Source: Nematostella vectensis
Taxonomy: Eukaryota; Cnidaria; Anthozoa; Actiniaria; Edwardsiidae
Direction of reading: 5' to 3'
Assembly: GCF_932526225.1 (NCBI RefSeq)
Contig: NC_064039.1
Location: 8,257,001-8,321,000 of the forward strand
Length of the DNA: 64,000 nt
Part shown: in pieces, positions 1 to 41,223 of the stretch
How the letters are laid out: each line of letters opens with the position of its first letter
Position numbering within the stretch: the first letter of the stretch is position 1
Translations under genes and position numbers: made by a program
The notes under the pieces: model-generated
Seen by the model: the letters and a program-made list of their open reading frames with translations, nothing else
Database searches by the model: none
What the model was told of the DNA's origin: nothing

Positions 1-8
1 TCTTCCAG

Positions 9-27135
<27,127 letters not shown>

Positions 27136-27332
27136 TGTGTTTGGAGTATAACTATTTCTTATACCCACTTCCTTTTGAAACCAGCGGCTGTGGGGAATGA
27201 CCGACGCATGCCGCTATGGACAAGACATTTTTTATTAAGTTGTCACCATGTAGCCAAATCAACATTCAAATTCAAATCTAAACATCACGTGTATGAAGCG
27301 GGTGTACCACAACAAATAACGATTGACTATTA

Positions 27333-27338
27333 AATAAA
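27333..27338 (+). terminator. Poly(A) signal of the ferlin
   Basis: AATAAA lies 198 bp after the ferlin stop codon at 27135 and is the first canonical signal downstream. Confidence 0.6.
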
Positions 27339-27366
27339 AGCCTCCATTATACTCCAGCTATGGGCA

Positions 27367-27372
27367 TTTATT
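27367..27372 (-). terminator. Candidate poly(A) signal of SAMM50
   Basis: AATAAA on the - strand lies about 245 bp after the SAMM50 stop (27618) and only 29 bp from the ferlin signal on the other strand, so the two 3' ends probably abut or overlap. A second - strand AATAAA at 27231-27236 would make them overlap. Confidence 0.45.
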
Positions 27373-27617
27373 GGTTGTATTATACACGCGGACATTTGGA
27401 TGTTTTTTTTTAACAACACCGGCGTCATGGCATGGGATATCTCAGCATTTCCGTGAAGATACCTAAAAAAAAACCCAGACAACATGCTCGTTGTATCTTT
27501 ATCTTTTAACTATTTTATACGCCCTACCCATATGCATTGTACATAATGATAGATTTTTAAGATTGTTGTACTTGGCATAGCGGGGAACTGCTCCATTTCC
27601 ATCTCGATCTGGTTCTC

Positions 27618-30600
27618 TCACAGGAAGTTCATACCAATTCCCACTTGTAAACCGTGGTTTACGCTAGAAGAAATAAATACAACAATGCGTAAGTCTTCTT
27701 GTAAACAATGGTTTACGCTAGAAGAAATGGATACAACACTGCGTAAGTGTTAACTTGTAAACCGTGGTTTACGCTGAAATAAATAAATACAACACTGCGT
27801 AAGTGTTAACTGGTAAACACGGTTTACGTTAAAAGAAATGAATACAACCCTGCGTAAATTTTAACTTGTAAACCATGGTTTAACCTAGAAGGAATGGATA
27901 CAACACTTCGTAAGTGTTAACTTGTAAACCATGGTTTACGCTAGAAGAAATGAATACAACACTGCGTAAGTGTTAACTTGTAAATCATGGTTTACGCTAG
28001 AAGAAATGAATACAACACTGCGTAAGTGTTAACTTGTAAATCATGGTTTACGCTAGAAGAAATGAATACAACACTGCGCGAGTCTCAACTGGTAAACCGC
28101 GGTTTACCTTAGAATGAATAAACAAATACATTGTATGTCATGGTTTACTCTGAATGAAATGAATACACCACTGCGCGAGTCTCTTATCTAGAAACGTCCG
28201 TCTTACCCGTCGTCAGAATGCACCCCTTTAGGTAGGCAGTAGTTGACCTCAACACGAGCAACGCCCAAGATGAACACGAGCCCAAAGCCGTACGACCACC
28301 GCACCCCTGATCTTAGGGGATCTAGCCTCTCTCTCCATGGAAGAGCTGCGCGAAAATTAGTTTATGTAGCATTAACTTCGAGTGTGATTACAATTTATAA
28401 TAACGTAAATGAAATCAACGTAAATGGAAACAATAAAAAATTAAGCAACATCAATACTTATATTTCATTATTATCATGACATTAATAATCATCATCATTA
28501 ATAACAACGGTAGCATCGCCATCGCCATCGCCATCGCCGCCATCGCCACCATCGCCATCGCCATCATCATCATCATCATCATTATCATCATCATCATCAA
28601 CGCACTCATCACCAACGCACTCATCATAAACAAACAGTAACTTACTACAATTGAGCTGGGTCAAGTTGCCGGCGTTAATAAAACCGTGAGTCTTGATGTG
28701 ATCACCGAAGCTGCCCTCACCAGGACGGAACGGGAGGGGCGTGTAGAGGTGTAGGCCTGCCGCCCAATAGGCGTCGCCGCCGAGACTATCACCTGACGGG
28801 AAGGATTTCAGTATTGAATGCAATGACTCGTCATGGCAATGTTTTGCCATACATTGTCATGGTGTGCCATGATGTACCATGGCCAACATGGTTTACCAAA
28901 GTATTGCCATAACCTGCCACACATTGCCATGGTGTGCCATGACGTGCCATGGCTTGCCATGGTCCACCAAATTATTGTCATAACCTGCCACACATTGCCA
29001 TGAAGTGCCATGGTGTGCCATGGCTTGCCATGCTTTGAGTATGGCCGTGTACTGCCATAGAATGACACGACTTCCTATTGTCTACAATGTGTTTTACATA
29101 ATCCGTGATAGTATGTATTGGTTCTACAACCCTTATTAGTGACACAAGGACTACACTTTGATATTCGTGACGGTTATCATTGACGGTAAACCCTATCACC
29201 TGACGGGAGGGATGACTCAAAGTCAATGGTACAGTATGTAAAGGTGTATGACCGCAACCAAAAACTGCCACGTGATACATGTGGTATCTGTCACATGATG
29301 GGGCGAGTAGGGACGATATCGTCAAACAAAAACGGACAGGTTCGGTAGCATGAGCATTTCTTTTTCTCTGACCAAGTATAGAAACTAGATTGCTTTAAGC
29401 CACTCGTTTTGAATAATGTTCGTAACAGAATAAAGAACTCCAAGTGCAAGGTGTGCTTGGCCCCTGTACACTACGAGGGTCAAATAACATATGTTGCCTT
29501 GTATTTGTTCCCTTTTTTAGTCACCCCTTACTAGCGTAAAAACGGCACCTAATTATTTCATCCTTGGCCACCCCTTACTAACTGGAACCGGTCCGGTCCG
29601 GTCCGCTAATGTTTCCTTGCCCTTACATTAAACGTGAAAGAAAAGATAGAGAACATAGAACAGAAAGAGAACCTCTTTTGATCCGGTTTAATTTCCCTTA
29701 CACTATAATCGAGAGGACAGTTACCCTGGTATATCAAAGAATCCGAAGCTGGAGCGTATGCAGATATTACAAATTGAAATATTCCTTGTTAATCATGGAG
29801 TGAACAAGACAAGGAACTACATGTACCGACCTTCACTTCTAGGCCCCAGGCCCTTCATCTGGAATCCTCGCACTGATAGCGGACCACCAAGAAAGAATCT
29901 AAACGCGTGTAAAATAATCAGCATCGTAGTGGCGGCTGAGACACACTAAGTCACTTAGACACACTATGCCACTTAGACACACTATGCTACTTAGATACAC
30001 TATGCCACTTAGACACACTAAGCCACTTAGACACACTAAGCCACTTAGACACACTAAGCCACTTAGACACACTAAGCCACTTAGACACACTATGCCACTT
30101 AGACACACTATGCCACTTAGACACACTATGCCACTTAGACACACTAAGCCACTTAGACACACTAAGCCACTTAGACACACTAAGCCACTTAGAGACTATG
30201 CCACTTAGACACACTATGCCACTTAGACACACTAAGCCACTTAGACACACTATGTCACTTAGACACACTATGTCACTTAGACACACTAAGCCACTTAGAC
30301 ACACTAAGTCACTTAGACACACTAAGTCACTTAGACACACTATGCCACTTAGACACACTAAGCCACTTAGACACACTAAGCCACTTAGACACACTAAGCC
30401 ACTTAGACACACTAAGCCACTTAGACACACTAAGCCACTTAGAGACTATGCCACTTAGACACACTATGCCACTTAGACACACTATGCCACTTAGACACAC
30501 TATGCCACTTAGACACACTATGTCACTTAGACACACTATGTCACTTAGACACACTAAGCCACTTAGACACACTAAGCCACTTAGACACACTAAGTCACTT

Positions 30601-33600
30601 AGACACACTATGCCACTTAGACACACTAAGCCACTTAGACACACTATGCCACTTAGACACACTATGCCACTTAGACACACTAAGCCACTTAGACACACTA
30701 AGTCACTTAGACACACTATGCCACTTAGACACACTATGCCACTTAGACACACTATGCCACTTAGACACACTAAGCCACTTAGACACACTATGCCAATTAG
30801 ACACACTATGCCACTAAGACACACTAATCCATTTAGACACACTATGCCACTTAGACACACTATGCCACTTAGACACACTATGTCACTTAGACACACTATG
30901 TCACTTAGACACACTAAGCCACTTGGACACACTAAGCCACTTAGACACACTATGTCACTTAGACACACTATGTCACTTAGACACACTAAGCCACTTAGAC
31001 ACACTAAGTCACTTAGACACACTATGCCACTTAGACATACTAAGCCACTTAGACACACTAAGCCACTTAGACACACTATGTCACTTAGACACACTAAGCC
31101 ACTTAGACACACTAAGTCACTTAGACACACTAAGTCACTTAGACACACTATGCCACTTAGACACACTAAGCCACTTAGACACACTAAGCCACTTAGACAC
31201 ACTAAGCCACTTAGACACACTAAGCCACTTAGAGACTATGCCACTTAGACACACTATGCCACTTAGACACACTATGTCACTTAGACACACTATGTCACTT
31301 AGACACACTATGTCACTTAGACACACTAAGCCACTTAGACACACTAAGCCACTTAGACACACTATGCCACTTAGACACACTATGCCACTTAGACACACTA
31401 AGCCACTTAGACACACTAAGCCACTTAGACACACTAAGTCACTTAGACACTATGCCACTTAGACACACTATGCCACTTAGACACACTATGCCACTTAGAC
31501 ACACTATGCCACTTAGACACACTATGTCACTTAGACACACTAAGCCACTTAGACACACTAAGTCACTTAGACACACTAAGCCACTTAGACACACTATGTC
31601 ACTTAGAGACTATGCCACTTAGACACACTATGCCACTTAGACACACTATGCCACTTAGACACACTATGTCACTTAGACACACTATGTCACTTAGACACAC
31701 TATGTCACTTAGACACACTAAGCCACTTAGACACACTAAGCCACTTAGACACACTATGCCACTTAGACACACTATGCCACTTAGACACACTATGCCACAT
31801 AGACACACTAAGCCACTTAGACACACTAAGTCACTTAGACACTATGCCACTTAGACACACTATGCCACTTAGACACACTATGCCACTTAGACACACTATG
31901 CCACTTAGACACACTATGTCACTTAGACACACTAAGCCACTTAGACACACTAAGTCACTTAGACACACTAAGCCACTTAGACACACTATGTCACTTAGAG
32001 ACTATGCCACTTAGACACACTATGCCACTTAGACACACTAAGCCACTTAGACACACTATGTCACTTAGACACACTATGTCACTTAGACACACTATGCCAC
32101 TTAGACACACTAAGCCACTTAGACACACTAAGCCAATTAGACACACTATGCCACTTAGACACACTAAGCCACTTAGACACACTAAGCCAATTAGACACAC
32201 TATGTCAATTAGACACACTATGCCACTTAGACACACTATGCCACTTAGACACACTATGCCACTTAGACACACTAAGCCACTTAGACACACTAAGTCACTT
32301 AGACACACTATGCCACTTAGACAAACTATGCCACTCAGACACACTATGCCACTTAGACACACTAAGCCACTTAGACACACTATGCCAATTAGACACACTA
32401 TGCCACTTAGACACACTAATCCATTTAGACACACTATGCCACTTAGACACACTATGCCACTTAGACACACTATGTCACTTAGACACACTATGTCACTTAG
32501 ACACACTAAGCCACTTAGACACACTAAGCCACTTAGACACACTATGTCACTTAGACACACTATGTCACTTAGACACACTAAGCCACTTAGACACACTAAG
32601 TCACTTAGACACACTATGCCACTTAGACATACTAAGCCACTTAGACACACTATGCCACTTAGACACACTATGTCACTTAGACACACTAAGCCACTTAGAC
32701 ACACTAAGTCACTTAGACACACTAAGTCACTTAGACACACTATGCCACTTAGACACACTAAGCCACTTAGACACACTAAGCCACTTAGACACACTAAGCC
32801 ACTTAGACACACTAAGCCACTTAGAGACTATGCCACTTAGACACACTATGCCACTTAGACACACTAAGCCACTTAGACACACTATGTCACTTAGAAACAC
32901 TATGTCACTTAGACACACTATGTCACTTAGACACACTAAGCCACTTAGACACACTAAGTCACTTAGACACACTATGCCACTTAGACACACTATGCCACTT
33001 AGACACACTATGCCACTTAGACACACTATGCCACTTAGACACACTATGTCACTTAGATACACTATGCCACTTAGACACACTAAGCCACTTAGACACTATG
33101 TCACTTAGACACACTATGCCACTTAGACACACTAAGCCACTTAGACACTATGCCACTTAGACACACTATGCCACTTAGACACACTATGCTACTTAGACAC
33201 ACTATGTCACTTAGACACACTATGCTACTTAGACACACTAAGCCACTTGGACACACTAAGCCACTTGGACACACTAAGTCACTTGGACACACTATGCCAC
33301 TTAGACACACTAAGCCACTTAGACACACTATGCCACTTAGACACACTATGCTACTTAGACACACCATGCCACTTAGACACACTATGCCACTTATACACTA
33401 TGCCACTTAGACACACTAAGTCACTTGGACACACTATGCCACTTAGACACACTAAGCCACTTAGACACACTATGCCAATTAGACACACTATGCCACTTAG
33501 ACACACTAATCCATTTAGACACACTATGCCACTTAGACACACTATGCCACTTAGACACACTATGTCACTTAGACACACTATGTCACTTAGACACACTAAG

Positions 33601-36600
33601 CCACTTAGACACACTAAGCCACTTAGACACACTATGTCACTTAGACACACTATGTCACTTAGACACACTAAGCCACTTAGACACACTAAGTCACTTAGAC
33701 ACACTATGCCACTTAGACATACTAAGCCACTTAGACACACTATGCCACTTAGACACACTATGTCACTTAGACACACTAAGCCACTTAGACACACTAAGTC
33801 ACTTAGACACACTAAGTCACTTAGACACACTATGCCACTTAGACACACTATGCCACTTAGACACACTATGCCACTTAGACACACTATGCCACTTAGACAC
33901 ACTATGTCACTTAGATACACTATGCCACTTAGACACACTAAGCCACTTAGACACTATGTCACTTAGACACACTATGCCACTTAGACACACTAAGCCACTT
34001 AGACACTATGCCACTTAGACACACTAAGCCACTTAGACACACTAAGCCACTTAGACCCACTAAGCCACTTAGACACACTAAGCCACTTAGAGACTATGCC
34101 ACTTAGACACACTATGCCACTTAGACACACTAAGCCACTTAGACACACTATGTCACTTAGAAACACTATGTCACTTAGACACACTATGTCACTTAGACAC
34201 ACTAAGCCACTTAGACACACTAAGTCACTTAGACACACTATGCCACTTAGACACACTATGCCACTTAGACACACTATGCCACTTAGACACACTATGCCAC
34301 TTAGACACACTATGTCACTTAGATACACTATGCCACTTAGACACACTAAGCCACTTAGACACTATGTCACTTAGACACACTATGCCACTTAGACACACTA
34401 AGCCACTTAGACACTATGCCACTTAGACACACTATGCCACTTAGACACACTATGCTACTTAGACACACTATGTCACTTAGACACACTATGCTACTTAGAC
34501 ACACTAAGCCACTTGGACACACTAAGCCACTTGGACACACTAAGTCACTTGGACACACTATGCCACTTAGACACACTAAGCCACTTAGACACACTATGCC
34601 ACTTAGACACACTATGCTACTTAGACACACCATGCCACTTAGACACACTATGCCACTTATACACTATGCCACTTAGACACACTAAGTCACTTAGACACAC
34701 TATACCACTTAGACACACTATGCTACTTAGACACACCATGCCACTTAGACACACTATGCCACTTATACACTATGCCACTTAGACACACTAAGTCACTTGG
34801 ACACACTATGCCACTTAGACACACTAAGCTACTTAGACACACTAAGCCACTTAGACACACTATGCCACTTAGACACACTACGCCACTTAGACACACTAAG
34901 CCACTTAAACACACTAAGCCACTTAGCACACTATGCCACTTAGACACACTAAGCCACTTAGCACACTACGCCACTTAGACACACTATGCCACTTAGACAC
35001 ACTAAGCCAATTAGACACACTATGTCAATTAGACACACTATGCCACTTAGACACACTATGCCACTTAGACACACTATGCCACTTAGACACACTATGTCAC
35101 TTAGACACACTAAGCCACTTAGACACACTATGCCACTTAGACACACTATGTCACTTAGACACACTAAGCCACTTAGACACACTATGCCACTTAGACACAC
35201 TATGACACTTAGACACACTATGTCACTTAGACACACTATGTCACTTAGACACACTATGCCACTTAGACACACTATGCCACTTAGACACACTATGCCACTT
35301 AGACACACTATGCCACTTAGACACACTATATCACTTAGACACACTATGCCACTTAGACACACTATGCCAATTAGACACACTAAGCCAATTAGACACACTA
35401 TGTCACTTAGACACACTATGCCACTTAGACACACTAAGCCACTTAGCACACTACGCCACTTAGACACACTAAGCCACTTAGATACACTATGTACGTCACT
35501 TAGATACACAATGCCACCTAGACAAGCCGCCAAAATGCGAAGTACATACTGTAAGACATGATAACATGGGAAGTGTTGAATTTTGACTTCGTTGTTTAAA
35601 TGACCTTTTGCATCATTCAGAAAGTACTACCTGTCATTGATTTTGGACTGTTCGTTAGGTAATGTGTTGAGAATGCCAGCTTGCAGAGACCAGGACATCA
35701 CCTGCCGAGGGATGGTACAATAGTATCACAAAACAACACCAAACAGGGCAAGCCAGGACATCTCTAGCAGAGATGCAAATATAACAGCAAATAGGGTAAA
35801 TCAGGGCAGCACTAGCAGGATGGTATAATATAACCCAAACACTATATATAAAGTCATGCAGGCCCGTACCCAGAATTTTTCTCTGGGGGGGGGGGGGGGG
35901 GGGGTGCGAAATCTGAAATAGTGGACCTAATTTATTCCAGGGGGGAAGGGAGGGAGTTTTCTGATTAAAATCTAACCACCTCTGAAAGAACAAAAAGGGA
36001 TTTTTTATGCCTTTGCAGTATCTGCACGGGACGTTGTTGGATTTGGTTACATACCCGAGTGATCTAGCTTATGGTTTTTAGTTTTGTCTACAAATAGTAC
36101 GTCTACCAAAAGTGGACTTTCGGCTGTTCTGGGGGGGGGGGGTGGGGTGCGTTTGCAGCCCCTGCACCCCCTGGCTACGGGCCTGTCATTGCAGATTGAA
36201 ATGCAAATTTTCGCAAATTCTGGCTTGCACTGACTTGCGTTTCGTTTGGCCAGGGCCTAACATGTTCTAGTCAACTATACCAGGACTACAGGGAAAGGAA
36301 AAGTGGCTGAACTGTTCAGAATAAGCCTGTTAAGTGAATACTCTGGGTGTCGCTTACCACATCCTGTGCCACCTCTAAACTCTCTTGCAGCTCGACATTG
36401 TGTTTAATGAACCGCACATCTCCACCTAGACCTGCGACCTCCTGTAGAAGTCAAGACAAGCAATACCTATCAGGTGATCCAGATAACAGTTTACAATTTA
36501 AAACACATGTCCACCAAGACCTGTGACCTCTTGTTGTAGTCAAGACAAGCAATACGTGTCAGGTGATCCAGATAACAGTTTACTATTTGCGATTACACAT

Positions 36601-39600
36601 CTCATACATCTTACTTTCCCACCAGTGGCATGTCTATCACAACAAAACCACAAAAGCATTTACAATGATCAGATAATAAGGACGGACCTGTGATATTCTT
36701 AGTAGGCTGCCTTCTGTGGGGAAAGCGATGCTGTCCCTGCTGTCTGATACTAAGGTGTGCTGAAAACACAGATACAGGTTTGATAAAGTGTCGATATAAG
36801 AGGTAATAAGGGATGTCAATACAGAAATCACAATCGTTATCAACAACCTGATTATAATCTTATTTCGCCATTATAATAATCAAATACAATATAGTACTTA
36901 CTATACAGTAAATGATCTAATAAACGCCCCCTACCTAAAGAACTGCTCCTATCGAAGGAACGCCACCCCCCCCCCACTAAGCTTACAGGTTGTACTGAAC
37001 GCCCCTCTTTCCCCGCCCCTCCCTCCCAGCTTAAAAACAAACGACACTAGAAAGTGAGCTGTCAGAAAGATGACTACATCTTTCCTTTCATGTTAATCAA
37101 GTACAACTATAGCGCTTACCAGAAGTGAGCTATTGAGAAGATGACTACATCTTTTCTTTCATGTTTATCAAGTACAACTATACGCTTACCAGAAGTGAGC
37201 CATTGAGAAGATGACTACATCTTTCCTTTCATGTTAATCAAGTACAACTATAGCGCTTACCAGAAGTGAGCCATTGAGAAGATGACTATATCTTTCATTT
37301 CATGTTAATCAAGAACAACTATAGCGCTTACCAGAAGTGAGCCATTGAGAGGATGACTACATCTTTCCTTTCATGTTAATCAAGAACAACTATAGCGCTT
37401 ACCAGAAGTGAGCCGTTGAGAGGATGACTACATCTTTCCTTTCATGTTAATCAAGAACAACTATAGCGCTTAACAGAAGTGAGCCATTTAAAAGATGACT
37501 ACATCTTTCCTTTCATGTTAATCAAGTACAACTATAGCGCTTACCAGAAGTGAGCCATTGAGAAGATGACTACATCTTTCCTTTATGTTAATCAAGTACA
37601 ACTATAGCGCTTACCAGAAGTGAGCCGTTGAGAAGATGACTACATCTTTCCTTTATGTTAATCAAGTACAACTATAGTGCAAACCAGAAGTAAGCCATTG
37701 AGAAGGTGACTACATCATTGTTTCCTTTCATGTTAATCAAGTACAACTAAAGCGCTTACCAGAAGTGAGCCGTTGAGAAGATGACTACATCTTTCCTTTA
37801 TGTTAATCAAGTACAACTATAGTGCTTACCAGAAGTGAGCCGTTGAGAAGATGACTACATCTTTTCTTTCATGTTAATCAATTACACTATAGCGCTTACC
37901 AGAAGTGAGCCGTTGAGAAGATGACTACATCTTTCCTTTCATGTTAATCAAGTACAACTATAGCGCTTACCAGAAGTGAGCTTTTGAGCGAATGGCCAGC
38001 TTGTTCTCTGACAGTAAACGAAGTCTTCTTCGACAGGCCAGTGATCTCTCGCCATGTTCCCTCCCAGCCAATGGAGTGCTTTCCGATCAGGCTTGAGAAC
38101 TAGAAGCAAAAACACAAATCCTATACATCAACGCTCAATAGGAGGAATATGCATTGCTTGGTGCTTCCACGTAACATACGCTGGCAACCAGGAAAGATGC
38201 GTGGCAAGCTGTGGTGCTCTTTTATTGTTTCTCAGCTGTGCCTTTGATATTTTGCAAAATGCCAATCTACTACCAATGACCTCTACTCGGCAAGAGGTGG
38301 GGAATCAATCACCGTCATTCACTTCCCAATCTTCTGTTTATTTCGTATGGAATTCTGAAAACCTTTCTTCATGAGTATTTCGGGTCCTCTTGGTAGTTCA
38401 GTGCTCGGATCCCGTTTGTTCTTACCCAAATTAATTAATCTTATATGACAAATCCAATGAAATCTCTAATAACAGTTTGATTGTTTGATCTATTTATTAT
38501 TTCATAGTTATTTGTACTAGAGTCATATTATTAATTTTTAGTTTCAATTAAAGTTTAGTTTGTAGAACAAATCCTTGAACAACTTGATCGATCAATACAT
38601 GTGCTTATAAAAATTTTTTTTTCCTATGTTATGCTTTCAAAGGGCAGTGTCGTCTTAAAAACCTCATTGTTTGAAAAGACTATGGCCAAGATTCAACGGC
38701 ATGCCAGAGTCGAACCGACTATAGAGTGGTTTTTATAGGGTTGACTTTCTCCTAAATTAAATTTCGTGCGCAATAAACAGCATGCTAATGTCAAGCTAGA
38801 GTGGCACGGTAATGAGACTTTGGCTCGCAGTTCAACCTGGGCCTTCGAATCTTTAAAAGTAGCTAAAGTTTGGCATGGGGACTATGTATCCTTGGCGGGC
38901 GGCAGACTTGTGTCTTTGGTCTGATCTTACAGCTCTCATCAAAATAACAGAGGGAACGCCTCTACAACTAGATATACGATGTTGCACGTCACAAGGGAAA
39001 TCGTTTTGAACAGATGCAGCATGCCAGAAAAACCTGCAGGTAATTTTGTACAACTGCTGCTTAAATTCAGGCATGCGAAATGAGTATGCTAAGAAGTTAT
39101 GAATGAGTTGGCATAGACAGGAGCTGCAACGTAATATTTAGATCCCAAATCTGTCGCTAAAAGAATATACACCTATTTCACAAAAGGTTGTCAGTGCAAA
39201 TGGCGAATGGTAAATGGCTTATGGGTACTAATTATTCGTAAAATTAAAGGTTTTAAATAAAGTCCAGCAATGTCAGAGACAAGCAGTGGTAACATTTTAA
39301 GGATAATTGTTTTGATTTATCCAAATTCTTCGAGACGACTGGTTACTTTCGGTCGTAGAACTGCCATTTGCCAATCGCTATTCGCCATTTGCACTGACAA
39401 CCTTTATTGAAATAGGTGTATGCCGCGTACGGAAAATAGCAGAGAGAAGATATCCAAGTAATAAGAAAAAGTGTGACAGTTTGACATGGCTGGCGGACGG
39501 GCGCTGACTTGTGAAGGGAGTTGCGAACTTCACTTTGATCCAAATGGCCAGGTAGCACACGAACACGATAAAAAAGCAAGTGTTCCAAAACCATTATTTG

Positions 39601-41223
39601 AATTAAAAAAGTGAGCATTTGATGGCAAACTTAGTGATATTGAAATGATCCATGCAAGAGCGATGGCAACAACGTAGGGCCTTTTTTCCAAGAAGAAAAA
39701 AAAATGTTTTAATAGATCTAAAATGGCGTACGCTTTCTCGATGGCAATTGCTGTTAGAGTTAACATGGAACACACTACATTCACCATCAATGCCACTCCA
39801 ACCAGGATAATGTAAAAAAAAAATCAATTTCAGGAAAAAACCACTCACTCGGGACTCTTTGTTTAATAAATTAGTTTGAAAAAAAAATCAATTTCAGGCA
39901 ATAACCACTCGGTCGGGACTCTCACTTGTGTTCGCTGCGTATTGTCACTCGCAGGCATCATCATGCATGAAATGGTATATCTACAAAGTATTTTAACTCC
40001 GTAAAAGTCACTCAGTCTTAACACTCCGCTGTGTCTGGGTACTCACATTGTACTGGCAGTCCACTCCTTGGGAAGCCTCTTTGAAGGAACTCATGGGGAA
40101 CTCTGTGGCTGTCTTATGTGCCACCACACGAAAACTGAAAAAGAAACAATTTCAAATTAGCCAAATATATAATATATAGAAACATCTTATGAGATGGTGT
40201 ACTTAGATTAAAAAAAAGCTGCAGAATTGAATTGGTTTAATGGTAGATAAAATAGTTTTCCAGTGTACCTTTTCACTGATTTTCCATGGAATGGCTTGGT
40301 GAATCCAAGCTGTTAAATTAAGAAATTAAGATAGTTAGGAAACATCTATATATTTTTAATATTGCTCTATTTATATTCACTGGTTAAAGAGGCAATCACT
40401 CCAGTTAACCTCCGGTGGGCCGACAGAAACCTCAATCGACAAAGACAAAAGAATCTGTTTATCTTGGGAACACCGTCCTTGTTCCGCCTCGTTCTTGCGC
40501 CTGTGACCTCGACTGGGTTACGGAGGATGGAATCTGTTAGAATCCGGTTTACCGTCAATGATAACCATCACGAATATCAAAGCTGAATACTTGTGTCATT
40601 AATCAGGGTTGTATCACCAATACATACCATCACGAATTATATCAAGCACATAACGGTACTCATTGGCGAATCATGGCAATCCATTGTAGACAATGGCATG
40701 TCATATCATTCTATTGCAGTACAAGGCCATACTCATAGTATGTCATGCCATACCACACCATGGCACGTCATGGCAATGTATTGCAGGTTATGAAATTTGG
40801 TGGACCATGGCAATCCATGGCACGTCATGGCAATGTATAGCAGGTTATGTCAATACCTTGGTTTGACCGTGGCAAGCCATGGCACATTATAGCACACAAT
40901 GGCAATGAATGGCAAAACATTGCCATGATGTGCCATACTAAAAGTAGTTTGTTGTCTACCTGGTAGGTTATTGTCTACCTGGCAGGTTATTGTCTACCTG
41001 GTAGGTTATTGTCTACCTGGTAGGTTATTGTCTACCTGGTAGGTTATTGTCTACCTGGTAGGTTATTGTCTACCTGGTAGTTTATTGTCTACCTGGTAGG
41101 TTATTGTCTACCTGGCAGTCTATTGTCTACCTGGTAGTTCGTCTTGGTCCTTGTTCCAAATCCAACATCTGCATTGACATTCTCTCCTCTACCCATGAGA
41201 TTATTCATTTTCAACCCAAACAC
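27618..41223 (-). CDS. SAMM50: SAMM50 exons 6-16: Omp85 beta-barrel
   Basis: Recognisable barrel pieces are [20 protein letters not shown], the exon 8 segment ending [89 protein letters not shown] (the Omp85 loop-6 RGF motif), [47 protein letters not shown] and the C-terminal strand VGIGMNFL followed by TGA at 27618-27620. Acceptors were chosen by phase. Exon 15 starts after GCGCAG at 28346. The last exon starts after CTTCTAG at 27664, the very junction that is tandemly copied upstream. Confidence 0.94.

Noticed and set aside
28482-28632. Asp/Gly-rich continuation of the SAMM50 exon 14 frame
   Set aside because: It reads through the donor at 28646 into a trinucleotide microsatellite; the next barrel strand is found after splicing at 28345.
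29899-35561. Long open frames up to 297 codons on both strands
   Set aside because: They are translations of an 18-bp satellite whose period keeps frame. They appear equally on both strands and have no start context or homology.
38054-38374. 106-codon + strand frame
   Set aside because: It overlaps SAMM50 exon 9 on the other strand and has no recognisable domain.
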